Below are positions 1 through 7,124 of a stretch of 48,517 nucleotides of DNA, in pieces. The position numbers and the translations under genes are program-made. This DNA comes from Streptomyces sennicomposti (GTDB lineage: Bacteria > Actinomycetota > Actinomycetes > Streptomycetales > Streptomycetaceae), in assembly GCF_019890635.1 (NCBI RefSeq), contig NZ_JAIOAB010000057.1:1-48517 (forward strand), written 5' to 3'. How positions within the stretch are numbered: the stretch's first letter is position 1; each line of letters opens with the position of its first letter. The notes under the pieces were generated by a model, which was not told the DNA's origin, did no database searches, and worked only from the letters and a program-made list of their open reading frames with translations.

Positions 1-5
1 CCGGC

Positions 6-22
6 GGGGGGGGGGGGGGGGG
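6..22. repeat. G17 homopolymer
   Basis: Seventeen consecutive G residues lie at the extreme left of the window. Such a run is long even for a GC-rich genome. It is either a slippage-prone tract or a sequencing/assembly artefact near a contig edge. No gene covers it. Confidence 0.85.
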
Positions 23-30
23 CAGGGCCG

Positions 31-60
31 GGCGGCCCCCGCGGTCCCGGCGGGGCCGCC
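31..60 (-). terminator. GC-rich hairpin downstream of the SLT-domain gene
   Basis: A perfect 9-bp inverted repeat (31-39 with 52-60, arm GGCGGCCCC) has a 12-nt loop and lies about 100 nt past the stop of the minus-strand gene. There is no U tract, as is common for streptomycete terminators. The assignment is tentative. Confidence 0.35.
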
Positions 61-161
61 GACACCCCGGTCACGGCGGTCACGGCGATCAGGCGCTCAC
101 GGCCGGGCGGGCCGCCCCGGGCACGGCCCGCCGTGGCCCGCCGCGGCTCGCCCCGGCTCGA

Positions 162-641
162 TCAGTACGCGCTGTAGACGTTGTCGATCGAGCCGTACCG
201 CGCCGCCGCGTAGTTGCACGCGGCCGTGATGTTCGCGACCGGGTCGTAGATGTCGAACGACGTGCCGGCCACGTGGTACGTGTCGAACGTCGGCTGGATG
301 ACCTGGAGCAGGCCCTTGGACGGGATGCCCTTGGCGGCGTTGGAGTCCCACAGGTTGATGGCCAGCGGGTTGCCGGACGACTCGCGCATGATGTTGCGGT
401 GGATGCCGTTGTAGGAACCCGGGATGCCCTTCTCCGCCATGATCGCGAGCGACTCGCGGATCCAGCCGTCGAGGTTGTTCGGGTACGAGACCGAGCTGAC
501 GGCCTTGGTGGTGACCGGGGCCGCGGAGGCGGTGCCCGCGCCGATCAGCGGGACGGCGAGCACGGCGGCGCCGGTGCCGGTCACGGCGAGGGCGCGCAGG
601 ACACGGGCGGTGCGGGTACGACGGTGAGCGTTCACGGACAT
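162..641 (-). CDS. Secreted SLT-type transglycosylase / cell-wall hydrolase
   Basis: A 159-residue exported protein. It has a basic N-terminus, a hydrophobic segment near residues 15-35 and an ASA-type signal peptidase site near residue 40. The mature part resembles the lysozyme-like SLT fold: an IMRESSGNP-like stretch carries the likely catalytic Glu, followed by SKGLLQVIQPTFDTY and a conserved NITAACNYAAARYG. Lytic transglycosylases of this family cleave the glycan strands of peptidoglycan outside the membrane. The gene is monocistronic and is preceded on its own strand by a c-di-AMP riboswitch. In Streptomyces this riboswitch is typical of cell-wall hydrolases such as rpfA, which supports a role in wall remodelling during germination or growth. 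The start ATG follows AGAGGAAG at a good distance. Substrate specificity cannot be read from the sequence. Confidence 0.88.
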   Translation of the reverse strand: MSVNAHRRTRTARVLRALAVTGTGAAVLAVPLIGAGTASAAPVTTKAVSSVSYPNNLDGWIRESLAIMAEKGIPGSYNGIHRNIMRESSGNPLAINLWDSNAAKGIPSKGLLQVIQPTFDTYHVAGTSFDIYDPVANITAACNYAAARYGSIDNVYSAY

Positions 642-654
642 GGGGGACTTCCTC

Positions 655-835
655 TCCGTCGCCTGCGAGGTGAGCTGTCGGGTTCGGGCGGGGAGGTGCC
701 CGGCCGCGCCCCGAAGGGCACGGCTTCACCCCGAGCCGTTCCGGCACGGCGTACGACGTAGGACGACGTACGGCGCTCCGGCCCGGCGACTTACCTGGGT
801 CCCCCGCTCCTGCCATGGCTGTCGGTTCGTCGGAT
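655..835 (-). promoter_or_regulatory. c-di-AMP (ydaO/yuaA-type) riboswitch in the hydrolase leader
   Basis: Read on the minus strand, the leader starts with CCGACAGCC, then GGAGCGGGGGACCCAGG, then GGGGTGAAGCC, and ends with CCGAACCCGACAGCTCACCT followed by CGCAGGCG. These blocks, in this order, are the conserved core of the ydaO class as it occurs in actinobacteria. The 3' block ends about 15 nt before the start codon, so the switch probably controls expression of the gene at 162-641. In this class ligand binding usually turns expression off. A covariance-model search was not possible here. Confidence 0.9.
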
Positions 836-876
836 TCGGGCGGCGGCAGGATTCGGCGTTCCGCCCGACGGCCCGG

Positions 877-906
877 AACGTATGCGAGAGCACATGTCCA
901 GAACAA
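877..906 (-). promoter_or_regulatory. Candidate sigma-70 promoter for the riboswitch transcript
   Basis: On the minus strand a -35-like TTGTTC (901-906) and a -10-like TACGTT (877-882) are separated by 18 bp. Transcription from here would begin near 870 and give a leader of about 230 nt containing the whole riboswitch. Confidence 0.5.
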
Positions 907-1048
907 GTGCCGAAACCACACCTCGCCCTAATTGACCTTGGTCTGGGGTGTTTGGGATGCTTGATCCTTTGCATTCGCCAAGACTCAACTGGCCTATCGG
1001 GAACGGAAAAGCGAGGGGCTGCGGCAGACCTGGCGCCGACCCTGCGGA

Positions 1049-1062
1049 GTGACCCAACTCAC
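1049..1062. promoter_or_regulatory. Crp-like palindrome
   Basis: The site GTGA-N6-TCAC is a perfect match to the core of cAMP-receptor-protein sites, with inner bases CCCAAC. It lies between the divergent hydrolase and polyprenyl synthase genes, about 180 bp upstream of the predicted hydrolase start of transcription. Crp is reported to regulate rpfA-type hydrolases in Streptomyces, so the context fits, but a single 8-base match can arise by chance. Confidence 0.35.
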
Positions 1063-1154
1063 GGTTTGCCTACTGCGGGGCAATAACGGCTAAGCGGAAC
1101 AGGGGTGGCAATACGGTTAAATCGGCCTATAGGTGCGCGCATGTGAGGGTCGTC

Positions 1155-1315
1155 ACGTCAGGTGACGTCATGGCCCTGGCGTACGTGTGTATCTGTGGGC
1201 AGGTGTGCGAGGGAGGGTGGCCGCGCGGTGGGAGGAGCGAGTCGTTATATATCTGTTCATACGTGGCGATCGGATGTATATCGGGCGTGATCCGATACCG
1301 CCTGGCCTGTATCGG
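1155..1315. promoter_or_regulatory. Palindrome-rich, partly AT-rich divergent regulatory region
   Basis: This gene-free stretch holds three inverted repeats: ACGTCA-GG-TGACGT (1155-1168), ATCGGAT/ATCCGAT (1269-1275 with 1290-1296), and CCGATAC/GTATCGG (1292-1298 with 1309-1315), the last two sharing an arm. A TTATATATCT segment near 1244-1255 is unusually AT-rich for this genome. These look like operators for one or both divergent genes. No binding protein can be named. Confidence 0.35.
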
Positions 1316-1427
1316 TGGGCGCTAGCGGTGATCGAAACCTGACCGGATACGCTGACTTGAGTGATGGCAGCGACCTATCGACAAACCGTGTAATCGCCAG
1401 CAGACACCAGCAGACAGGAGACACCTC

Positions 1428-2438
1428 GTGACCGTCGTCGGGCCATTCGGGCTGAGCGTGCGGGACCAGGCTGTCGAAGCCGATGTCCAGGCCGGGTTGG
1501 CGGCTGTCGAGGAAGGGTTGCTCGAAGCCACCAAGAGCGAGGTCCCCTTCATCACCGAGGCCGCGCAGCACCTCGTCAAGGCGGGCGGGAAGCGGTTCCG
1601 TCCCCTGCTCGTGATGCTCGCGGCGCAGTTCGGCGACCCGTACGCGCCGGGGATCGTGCCCTCGGCCGTGGTCGTGGAACTGACCCATCTGGCGACGCTG
1701 TACCACGACGACGTGATGGACGAGGCCGCGGTGCGCCGCGGGGTCGCCAGCGCGAACACCCGCTGGGGCAACTCGGTCGCGGTGCTGACCGGCGACTTCC
1801 TGTTCGCCCGCGCCTCCCAGATCCTCGCCGACCTCGGCCCCGAGGCGGTCCGGGTGCAGGCGCTGGCGTTCGAACGGCTGGTCACCGGGCAGATCCTGGA
1901 GACCGCCGGCCCGCAGGACGGCCGCGACCCCGTCGACCACTACCTCGACGTGCTGGGCGGCAAGACGGGCTCGCTCGTGGCCGTGTCCTGCCGGTTCGGG
2001 GCGATGATGTCCGGCGCCGACGAGACGGTCGTGGACGTGCTGACGCAGTACGGCGAGCGGCTGGGCGTCGCCTTCCAGCTCGCCGACGACGTCCTCGACA
2101 TCGCCTCCGACTCGCACGAGTCCGGCAAGACGCCCGGCACCGACCTGCGCGAGGGCATCGCGACGCTGCCCGTGCTGCGGCTGCGCGAGCGCGCGGCGCG
2201 GCTGGGGCTGCCCGAGGACGTCGCCCTGTGCGAACTGCTCGACTCCGACCTCACCGACGACGCCCGGCACGCCGAGGCGCTGGCCGCGCTGCGGGCCCAC
2301 CCGGCCCTGGAGCAGGCCCGCCGCGACACCGTGCGCTACGCCGAGGAGGCGCGCGCGGCGCTCGCCCCGCTGCGGGAGTGCGACGCCAAGGCGGCCCTGC
2401 TCCAGCTGTGCGACGCGGTCGTCCACCGCGCCGGCTGA
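1428..2438 (+). CDS. Polyprenyl diphosphate synthase (menaquinone side chain type)
   Basis: A 336-residue trans-prenyltransferase. The first Asp-rich motif is YHDDVMDEAAVRRG (about residues 88-101) and the second is FQLADDVLDIASD (about residues 213-225). Both bind the magnesium-diphosphate of the allylic substrate. A GGKRFRP motif near residue 55 binds isopentenyl diphosphate. The enzyme condenses isopentenyl diphosphate units onto an allylic primer to form a long all-trans chain. In streptomycetes the copy near the nuo genes is usually taken to supply the menaquinone tail. Length and motif spacing are normal. The GTG start has AGGAG 7 nt upstream. Chain length cannot be determined by eye. 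Confidence 0.92.
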   Translation: MTVVGPFGLSVRDQAVEADVQAGLAAVEEGLLEATKSEVPFITEAAQHLVKAGGKRFRPLLVMLAAQFGDPYAPGIVPSAVVVELTHLATLYHDDVMDEAAVRRGVASANTRWGNSVAVLTGDFLFARASQILADLGPEAVRVQALAFERLVTGQILETAGPQDGRDPVDHYLDVLGGKTGSLVAVSCRFGAMMSGADETVVDVLTQYGERLGVAFQLADDVLDIASDSHESGKTPGTDLREGIATLPVLRLRERAARLGLPEDVALCELLDSDLTDDARHAEALAALRAHPALEQARRDTVRYAEEARAALAPLRECDAKAALLQLCDAVVHRAG

Positions 2439-2794
2439 CCCGCCTCACCCCTCACCCTCACCCCTCACCCCTGACGCCCGCGCCCCGTACGAGTACGCCC
2501 GCAGCCCGTCACCCGCGTCGGCGCCCTGTTACCTGCTTGCGCGCCCCGTCACCCGAGCCCCGTCCGAGCCGTGATCGCCGCCCGATCCCCTAAGGGACGG
2601 GTCGGCGTGGCCCCTGGTTGTCATACCGCAGGCGTAGGCGCAGTTGCCTCCGCGGGCTGACGCTTCGTCGCCGCCGATTTGGTCAGATGGAAGCACGGAC
2701 CACACCACTCCTCACCGATTCGGGTGAGAATGGCGGCTCGGGGTGGGAGCAGTGCAGACGGGCAGCCGCCGCCGACGACGGAGGTAAGGCAGAC
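2439..2794. other. Gene-free stretch between the polyprenyl synthase and the LolA-like gene
   Basis: No convincing gene is present. The left part has a short run of CTCACCC repeats (about 2446-2470). Around 2588-2600 is a small CCC-TAA-GGG palindrome. A TTGGTC element near 2680 could be part of a promoter for the gene at 2795, but no clear -10 partner was found. An open frame runs in from 2618 but has no ribosome site and poor composition. Confidence 0.4.
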
Positions 2795-4039
2795 ATGGCA
2801 CCGTACGAATCCGACGACAGCAGGAGCGCCGAGGAGGCCGAGGAGCGGCACTCGGCGCGGCGCAAGGCCGCGCGCTACGTCGTTCCGGTCGCGGTGGTGG
2901 GGGTGGCGGCGGCGACCATCGGGCTCGTCCCGGCGCTCGCCGACTCCGGCGACCCCGACCTGCCGAAGATCACCGCGCAGCAACTCGTCCAGAAGATCGC
3001 CGAGTCGGACGTGCAGCAGCTCTCCGGCACCGTGAAGATCACCACCGACCTCGGGCTGCCGGACCTCGGCGGCCTGGAGAGCGGACTCGCCTCCGGCGCC
3101 GCCGGGAACGGCTCCGGATCGTCCGCCGACCCGTCCGCCAAGCTGACCGAACTGGCCTCCGGCACCCACACCCTGCGCGTGGCCGCCGACGGGCCGGACC
3201 GGCAGAAGGTCTCGCTGATCGAGAGCGCCGCCGAGTACAGCCTGATCCACGACGGCAAGGACGTCTGGGGCTACGACAGCAAGTCCGACGAGGTCTACCA
3301 CGGCACCGCCGACCAGGACGGCAAGGCCGGCAAGGACGGCAAGGGCGGCGAGAAGGGCCGCGCCGAGGTGCCCGCCACGCCCCGGGACTTCGCCGAGGAG
3401 GCCCTGAAGGCGGCCGACGACACCACCTCGGTGACGGTCGACGGCACCGCCCAGGTGGCCGGCCGCGACGCCTACAAGCTGGTCGTCAAGCCCAAGCACG
3501 CCTCCGGCACCACGGTCGGCGTGATCAGCATCGCGGTGGACGCCGAGACGGGGATGCCGCTGAAGTTCACGCTCACCCCGGCGAGCGGCGGCGCCGCCGT
3601 CGTGGACGTCGGCTTCACCCAGGTCGGCTTCGCGAAGCCGGCCGCGAGCACCTTCGACTTCACCCCGCCCAAGGGCGCGAAGATCACCGAGGACAAGGAC
3701 GCCGCGGCCCGGGAGCACGCCTCGGCCGCGCCGCACGAGGGCGTCGCCCCGGGTGTGGGCCTGCTCGGTGGCGGCGACGGCGCGAAGGTCGTCGGCAAGG
3801 GCTGGAACTCGATCGCCACGTTCGACACCGGCGAGAAGGGCGGCGTCCCCTCGTCCACCGGCAAGGGCGACATGGGCGGCTTCCTCGGCTCGCTCGGCGA
3901 CCAGGTGTCCGGCGGGTTCGGCAAGGGCACGGTCTTCTCCACCCGCCTGATCAACGCCCTGATCACCGACGACGGCAAGGTCTACGTCGGCGCGGTCACC
4001 AAGGACGCCCTGGTGAAGGCGGCCGACGCCGGGAAGTGA
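2795..4039 (+). CDS. LolA-like envelope protein (lipoprotein-sorting domain)
   Basis: A 414-residue protein. Residues 1-30 are charged, residues about 31-51 form one hydrophobic segment (VVPVAVVGVAAATIGLVPAL), and the rest is extracytoplasmic. The segment after the anchor has the pattern of LolA/LprG-fold proteins (ITAQQLVQKIAES, then repeated beta-strand stretches such as GKDVWGYDSKSDEVYHG). A Gly/Lys-rich linker sits around residues 170-190. The ATG at 2795 is chosen because GGAGG lies 10 nt upstream; an upstream in-frame extension lacks such a site. It is directly followed by an ABC ATPase and permease, suggesting a substrate-handling partner or sensor for that transporter. The exact function is unknown. 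Confidence 0.8.
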   Translation: MAPYESDDSRSAEEAEERHSARRKAARYVVPVAVVGVAAATIGLVPALADSGDPDLPKITAQQLVQKIAESDVQQLSGTVKITTDLGLPDLGGLESGLASGAAGNGSGSSADPSAKLTELASGTHTLRVAADGPDRQKVSLIESAAEYSLIHDGKDVWGYDSKSDEVYHGTADQDGKAGKDGKGGEKGRAEVPATPRDFAEEALKAADDTTSVTVDGTAQVAGRDAYKLVVKPKHASGTTVGVISIAVDAETGMPLKFTLTPASGGAAVVDVGFTQVGFAKPAASTFDFTPPKGAKITEDKDAAAREHASAAPHEGVAPGVGLLGGGDGAKVVGKGWNSIATFDTGEKGGVPSSTGKGDMGGFLGSLGDQVSGGFGKGTVFSTRLINALITDDGKVYVGAVTKDALVKAADAGK

Positions 4040-4080
4040 CCCGGCCCGGCCGGCCCGGCCCGACCGAATCGAGGAAGCCG

Positions 4081-5157
4081 ATGGACGAGCCGAGGGACGA
4101 GCCGAGGGACGAGCCGAGGGACGAGTCGGTGGACCTGCCGGTGGACGGCGACGCGTCCGCCCCGCCGCAAGCGCCCCCGCCCGCCCCGCAGGACGCGGGC
4201 GCGGGCGGGAACGGGAACGGGGACGACGACGGCGTCATCCGCACCCGTGCGCTGACCAAGCGCTACCGCGGCGGGCAACTCGCCGTGGACGGTCTCGACC
4301 TGACCGTCCCGGCGGGCAGCGTCTTCGGCTTCCTCGGCCCGAACGGCTCGGGCAAGACCACCACCATCCGCATGCTGATGGGGCTCATCGAGCCCACCTC
4401 CGGCACGGCCCGCGTGCTCGGGCAGTCCATGCCCCGCCACGCCCGCACCGTGCTCCCGCACGTCGGCGCGCTCATCGAGGGCCCGGCGCTGTACGGGTTC
4501 CTGTCCGGCCGCGACAACCTGCTGCGCCAGGACGCCGCCGACCCGACCGCCGATCCCCGCACCCGGCGCTCCCGGGTCGCCGCCGCGCTGGACCGGGTGG
4601 GCCTGACGGCCGCCGCCGGGAAGAAGGCCCGGGCCTACTCGCTCGGCATGAAGCAGCGCCTGGGGCTGGCCGCCGCCCTGCTCCAGCCGCGCCGGCTGCT
4701 CGTCCTGGACGAGCCGACCAACGGCCTCGACCCGCAGGGCATGCGCGAGATCCGCACCCTGGTCCGCGAGCTGGCCTCCGACGGCACGACCGTCTTCCTC
4801 TCCTCCCATCTGCTCGACGAGATCGAGCAGGTGTGCACGCACGCCGCGGTCATGGCGCGGGGCCGGCTCCTCACCCAGGGCCCGGTCGCCGACCTCGCCG
4901 CCGGGGCGCGCGGCCGCCTCGTGGTCACCACGCCCGATCCGGCGGAGGCGGCCCGGGTGCTGAAGGAACAGGGGGTCGGCGACGTTGTGGCCGACGGCGA
5001 CCGGGTGACCGGCGAACCGCCGGAGCGCGACCTCGCCGACGTGAACGCGGCGCTGGTCACCGCGGGCGTCCGCGCCCGCGGCTTCGGGATCGAACGGGCC
5101 TCCCTGGAGGACGCGTTCGTGGCGCTCACCGGGGAGGGATTCGATGTCGCGGGCTGA
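4081..5157 (+). CDS. ABC transporter ATP-binding protein
   Basis: A 358-residue nucleotide-binding subunit of an ABC-2 type transporter. Walker A is GPNGSGKTT (about residue 85), the signature is YSLGMKQRLGLA, Walker B is LLVLDEPTNGLDP and the switch His is in LSSHLLDEIEQ. The first 55 residues are a Pro/Asp-rich extension containing a triplicated DEPR repeat. An in-frame GTG at 4036 overlaps the previous stop and is an alternative start. The ATG at 4081 is preferred because GAGGAA precedes it at 4071. It works with the permease at 5144, which overlaps its end by 14 bases. The exported substrate is unknown. Confidence 0.9.
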   Translation: MDEPRDEPRDEPRDESVDLPVDGDASAPPQAPPPAPQDAGAGGNGNGDDDGVIRTRALTKRYRGGQLAVDGLDLTVPAGSVFGFLGPNGSGKTTTIRMLMGLIEPTSGTARVLGQSMPRHARTVLPHVGALIEGPALYGFLSGRDNLLRQDAADPTADPRTRRSRVAAALDRVGLTAAAGKKARAYSLGMKQRLGLAAALLQPRRLLVLDEPTNGLDPQGMREIRTLVRELASDGTTVFLSSHLLDEIEQVCTHAAVMARGRLLTQGPVADLAAGARGRLVVTTPDPAEAARVLKEQGVGDVVADGDRVTGEPPERDLADVNAALVTAGVRARGFGIERASLEDAFVALTGEGFDVAG

Positions 5158-6142
5158 ACCGACGGCTAAGACGGCTACGACGGCTAAGACGGCTACGACG
5201 GCTACGGCGGCTGAGACGGCTACGACAGGGCAGGCGGGGCCGACAGGTACGGCGCCGGCGGCGACCGCGCCGGGCGGCACCGGCGGCGTTGGGGCCGCGC
5301 GGACCCTGTGGACCCTCGGGCTGCTGCGCAGCGAGCTGGTGACCACCTTCCGGCGCTGGCGCACCCTCGCGCTGCTCGCCGTGCTGGCCGCCGTACCGGT
5401 CCTGGTCGGGGTGGCCGTACGGATCGAGACGGGCGGCGGCGGGGGGCCGCACGGCGGCGGGGGCGGCGAGGGCCCGGCGTTCATCGCGCAGATCACCAAC
5501 AACGGGCTGTTCCTGGTGTTCACCGCGCTGGCCGCGACCCTGCCCGTGTTCCTGCCGCTGGCCGTCGGCGTGGTCGCGGGCGACACGATCGCCGGCGAGG
5601 CGAGCGCGGGCACCCTGCGCTACCTGCTCGTCGCCCCGGCCGGCCGCACCCGGCTGCTGCTCACCAAGTACGCCACGGTGACGGCCTTCTGTCTCGCCGC
5701 CACGTTCGTCGTCGCCGTTTCGGCGCTGGTCGTGGGCGCGCTGCTCTTCCCGCTCGGCGACCTGACGACCATCTCCGGCACCCGGATTGGCTTCGGCGAG
5801 GGGCTGGCGCGGGCGCTGCTGATCGCCCTCGTCGTCGCCGCGTCGCTGCTGGGCCTCGCGGCCCTCGGGCTGTTCGTCTCGACGCTGACGAACAGCGGCG
5901 TCGCGGCGATGGCGACGACCGTCGGCCTGGTGATCACCGCGCAGATCCTCGACCAGATCCCGCAGTTGCACGCGATCCAGCCGTACCTCTTCCCGCACTA
6001 CTGGCTGTCCTTCGCCGACCTCATGCGCGAGCCGGTCTACTGGGACGGCCTGGTGAAGAACCTCGAACTCCAGGCGCTGTACGCGGCGGTCTTCGGCTCG
6101 GCGGCCTGGGCCCGGTTCACGACGAAGGACATCACGGCGTAA
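5144..6142 (+). CDS. ABC-2 type transporter permease
   Basis: A 332-residue membrane protein with about six hydrophobic segments, starting around residue 78 (TLALLAVLAAVPVLVGVAV) and ending with VGLVITAQILDQIPQL and a final segment. GEASAGTLRYLLVAPAGRTRLLLTKY is the typical cytoplasmic loop of ABC-2 permeases. The first 50 residues are a Thr/Ala/Lys repeat made by a 9-bp minisatellite and are probably not functionally essential. The gene overlaps the ATPase gene and forms an exporter with it. No substrate clue is visible other than the upstream LolA-like protein. Confidence 0.88.
   Translation: MSRAEPTAKTATTAKTATTATAAETATTGQAGPTGTAPAATAPGGTGGVGAARTLWTLGLLRSELVTTFRRWRTLALLAVLAAVPVLVGVAVRIETGGGGGPHGGGGGEGPAFIAQITNNGLFLVFTALAATLPVFLPLAVGVVAGDTIAGEASAGTLRYLLVAPAGRTRLLLTKYATVTAFCLAATFVVAVSALVVGALLFPLGDLTTISGTRIGFGEGLARALLIALVVAASLLGLAALGLFVSTLTNSGVAAMATTVGLVITAQILDQIPQLHAIQPYLFPHYWLSFADLMREPVYWDGLVKNLELQALYAAVFGSAAWARFTTKDITA
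5161..5223 (+). repeat. 9-bp minisatellite in the permease N-terminus (7 units)
   Basis: Seven units close to GACGGCTAC / GACGGCTAA in tandem encode a Thr-Ala-Lys/Thr-Ala-Thr pattern. The same 9-mer family recurs at the 3' end of korB (11917-11952). Confidence 0.9.
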
Positions 6143-6190
6143 CCCGGCCGTCGGCGGAGCGCGGACCACGGCCCGCACTGGCCCGCCCGG

Positions 6191-6320
6191 ACAGCACGGC
6201 GTGCACCGGGACCCCGACAGCACGGCGCGCACCGGGACCCGGACAGCACGGCGCGCACCGGGACCCGGACAGCACGGCGTGCACCGGGACCCCGACAGCA
6301 CGGCGCGCACCAGGGCCCCG
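6191..6320. repeat. 26-bp tandem repeat (5 units)
   Basis: Five units of 26 bp begin with ACAGCACGGCG and continue with a GCACCGGGACCC-type block. They start at 6191, 6217, 6243, 6269 and 6295, and a decaying sixth follows. The array fills the space between the permease and the convergent minus-strand gene, where a terminator would be expected. Open frames through it are repeat artefacts. Confidence 0.9.
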
Positions 6321-6353
6321 ACAGCGCGGCGCGGGACGCCCGCCGACGCCCCG

Positions 6354-6947
6354 TCAGGCCCGTTGCCCCGCCGCGCCCGTGAGGCGGGCCAGCGGCTCGG
6401 CCTCGCGCGGCGGGCGGGCGCTCAGGTCGCCGAGACGCCAGTCGGGCACCCACGGCACGCGGTAGACGTCGATGGCGGCCTCCAGCGGCCGTACCCGCTG
6501 TGCGAGCGGTCGCGGCAGCCGCCCCGGCGCGTCCGCCACCAGCACCACGGCGTCCAGGTCCAGCCCGGCCGGCGCCTCACCGCGGCGAAACGTTTCCACG
6601 GCCCGCGCCACGGCCGCCAGCCCGGCCGCGTGGGTCCGCGCGACCAGCAGCACCGAGCGCGGCGCGCCGGGCCCGGGCCACTCGCGCCCGCAGTCGTGGC
6701 CGCCGTAGACCGCGGCGAGCGTGGTGGTGCCGGCGCCGCCGTGCGTGGCCACCCAGGAGTACCGCCGGGGCAGCGCGGCCGGCATCCCCGCGGGCATGGC
6801 GGCGCCCTGAGCGGGCACACGGTCGGGTGCGCCGGTGACGGCGCCGGCCGCGGCCCCGGCGCCGGGGCGGGTGTCCGCATGGGCGTGCGGGGCGGCCACC
6901 GGCCCGCGGATCCATATCTCCGGTCCCTGCCGCACGCCACCTCGCAT
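6354..6947 (-). CDS. P-loop-like protein (resembles DUF6668 family)
   Basis: A 197-residue soluble protein. After a short GPEIWIRGPV start and a proline/alanine-rich linker, residues about 60-80 read SWVATHGGAGTTTLAAVYGG. This resembles the nucleotide-binding loop of MinD/ParA-type ATPases but lacks the usual Lys of GKT. A later VLLVARTHAAGLAAVARAVE and an LDAVVLVADAPGR stretch fit the following strands of such a fold. The start is set at the ATG after GGTGGAG. It is divergent from the TPR gene at 7125. I recall this family as common and uncharacterised in Streptomyces. Enzymatic activity is uncertain. Confidence 0.75.
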   Translation of the reverse strand: MRGGVRQGPEIWIRGPVAAPHAHADTRPGAGAAAGAVTGAPDRVPAQGAAMPAGMPAALPRRYSWVATHGGAGTTTLAAVYGGHDCGREWPGPGAPRSVLLVARTHAAGLAAVARAVETFRRGEAPAGLDLDAVVLVADAPGRLPRPLAQRVRPLEAAIDVYRVPWVPDWRLGDLSARPPREAEPLARLTGAAGQRA

Positions 6948-7124
6948 GCCCGTTCTCCACCTCGTCGTCTCGATGTTCGTCGCGCTCGGAGCGTTACCCC
7001 GGTCACGGGGGCGCGGTTCCTGGTGCGAGTCTGTGACGTCGCGGTGACCTGGGAAGCGCAGGCGAGCGGAGAGACTCGACAGTACGCGCAGGGCCGGATG
7101 GCTCGCATCCGAGTGAGGAAGACG

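Noticed and set aside
97..921. Minus-strand open frame of 274 codons over the hydrolase leader
   Set aside because: It overlaps the riboswitch and another frame of the SLT gene; its arginine/proline-rich composition is typical of a shadow.
6201..7124. Long N-terminal extension of the TPR gene through the 26-bp repeat array
   Set aside because: It is read through tandem repeats and through the opposite-strand P-loop gene. The ATG at 7125 has a ribosome site.
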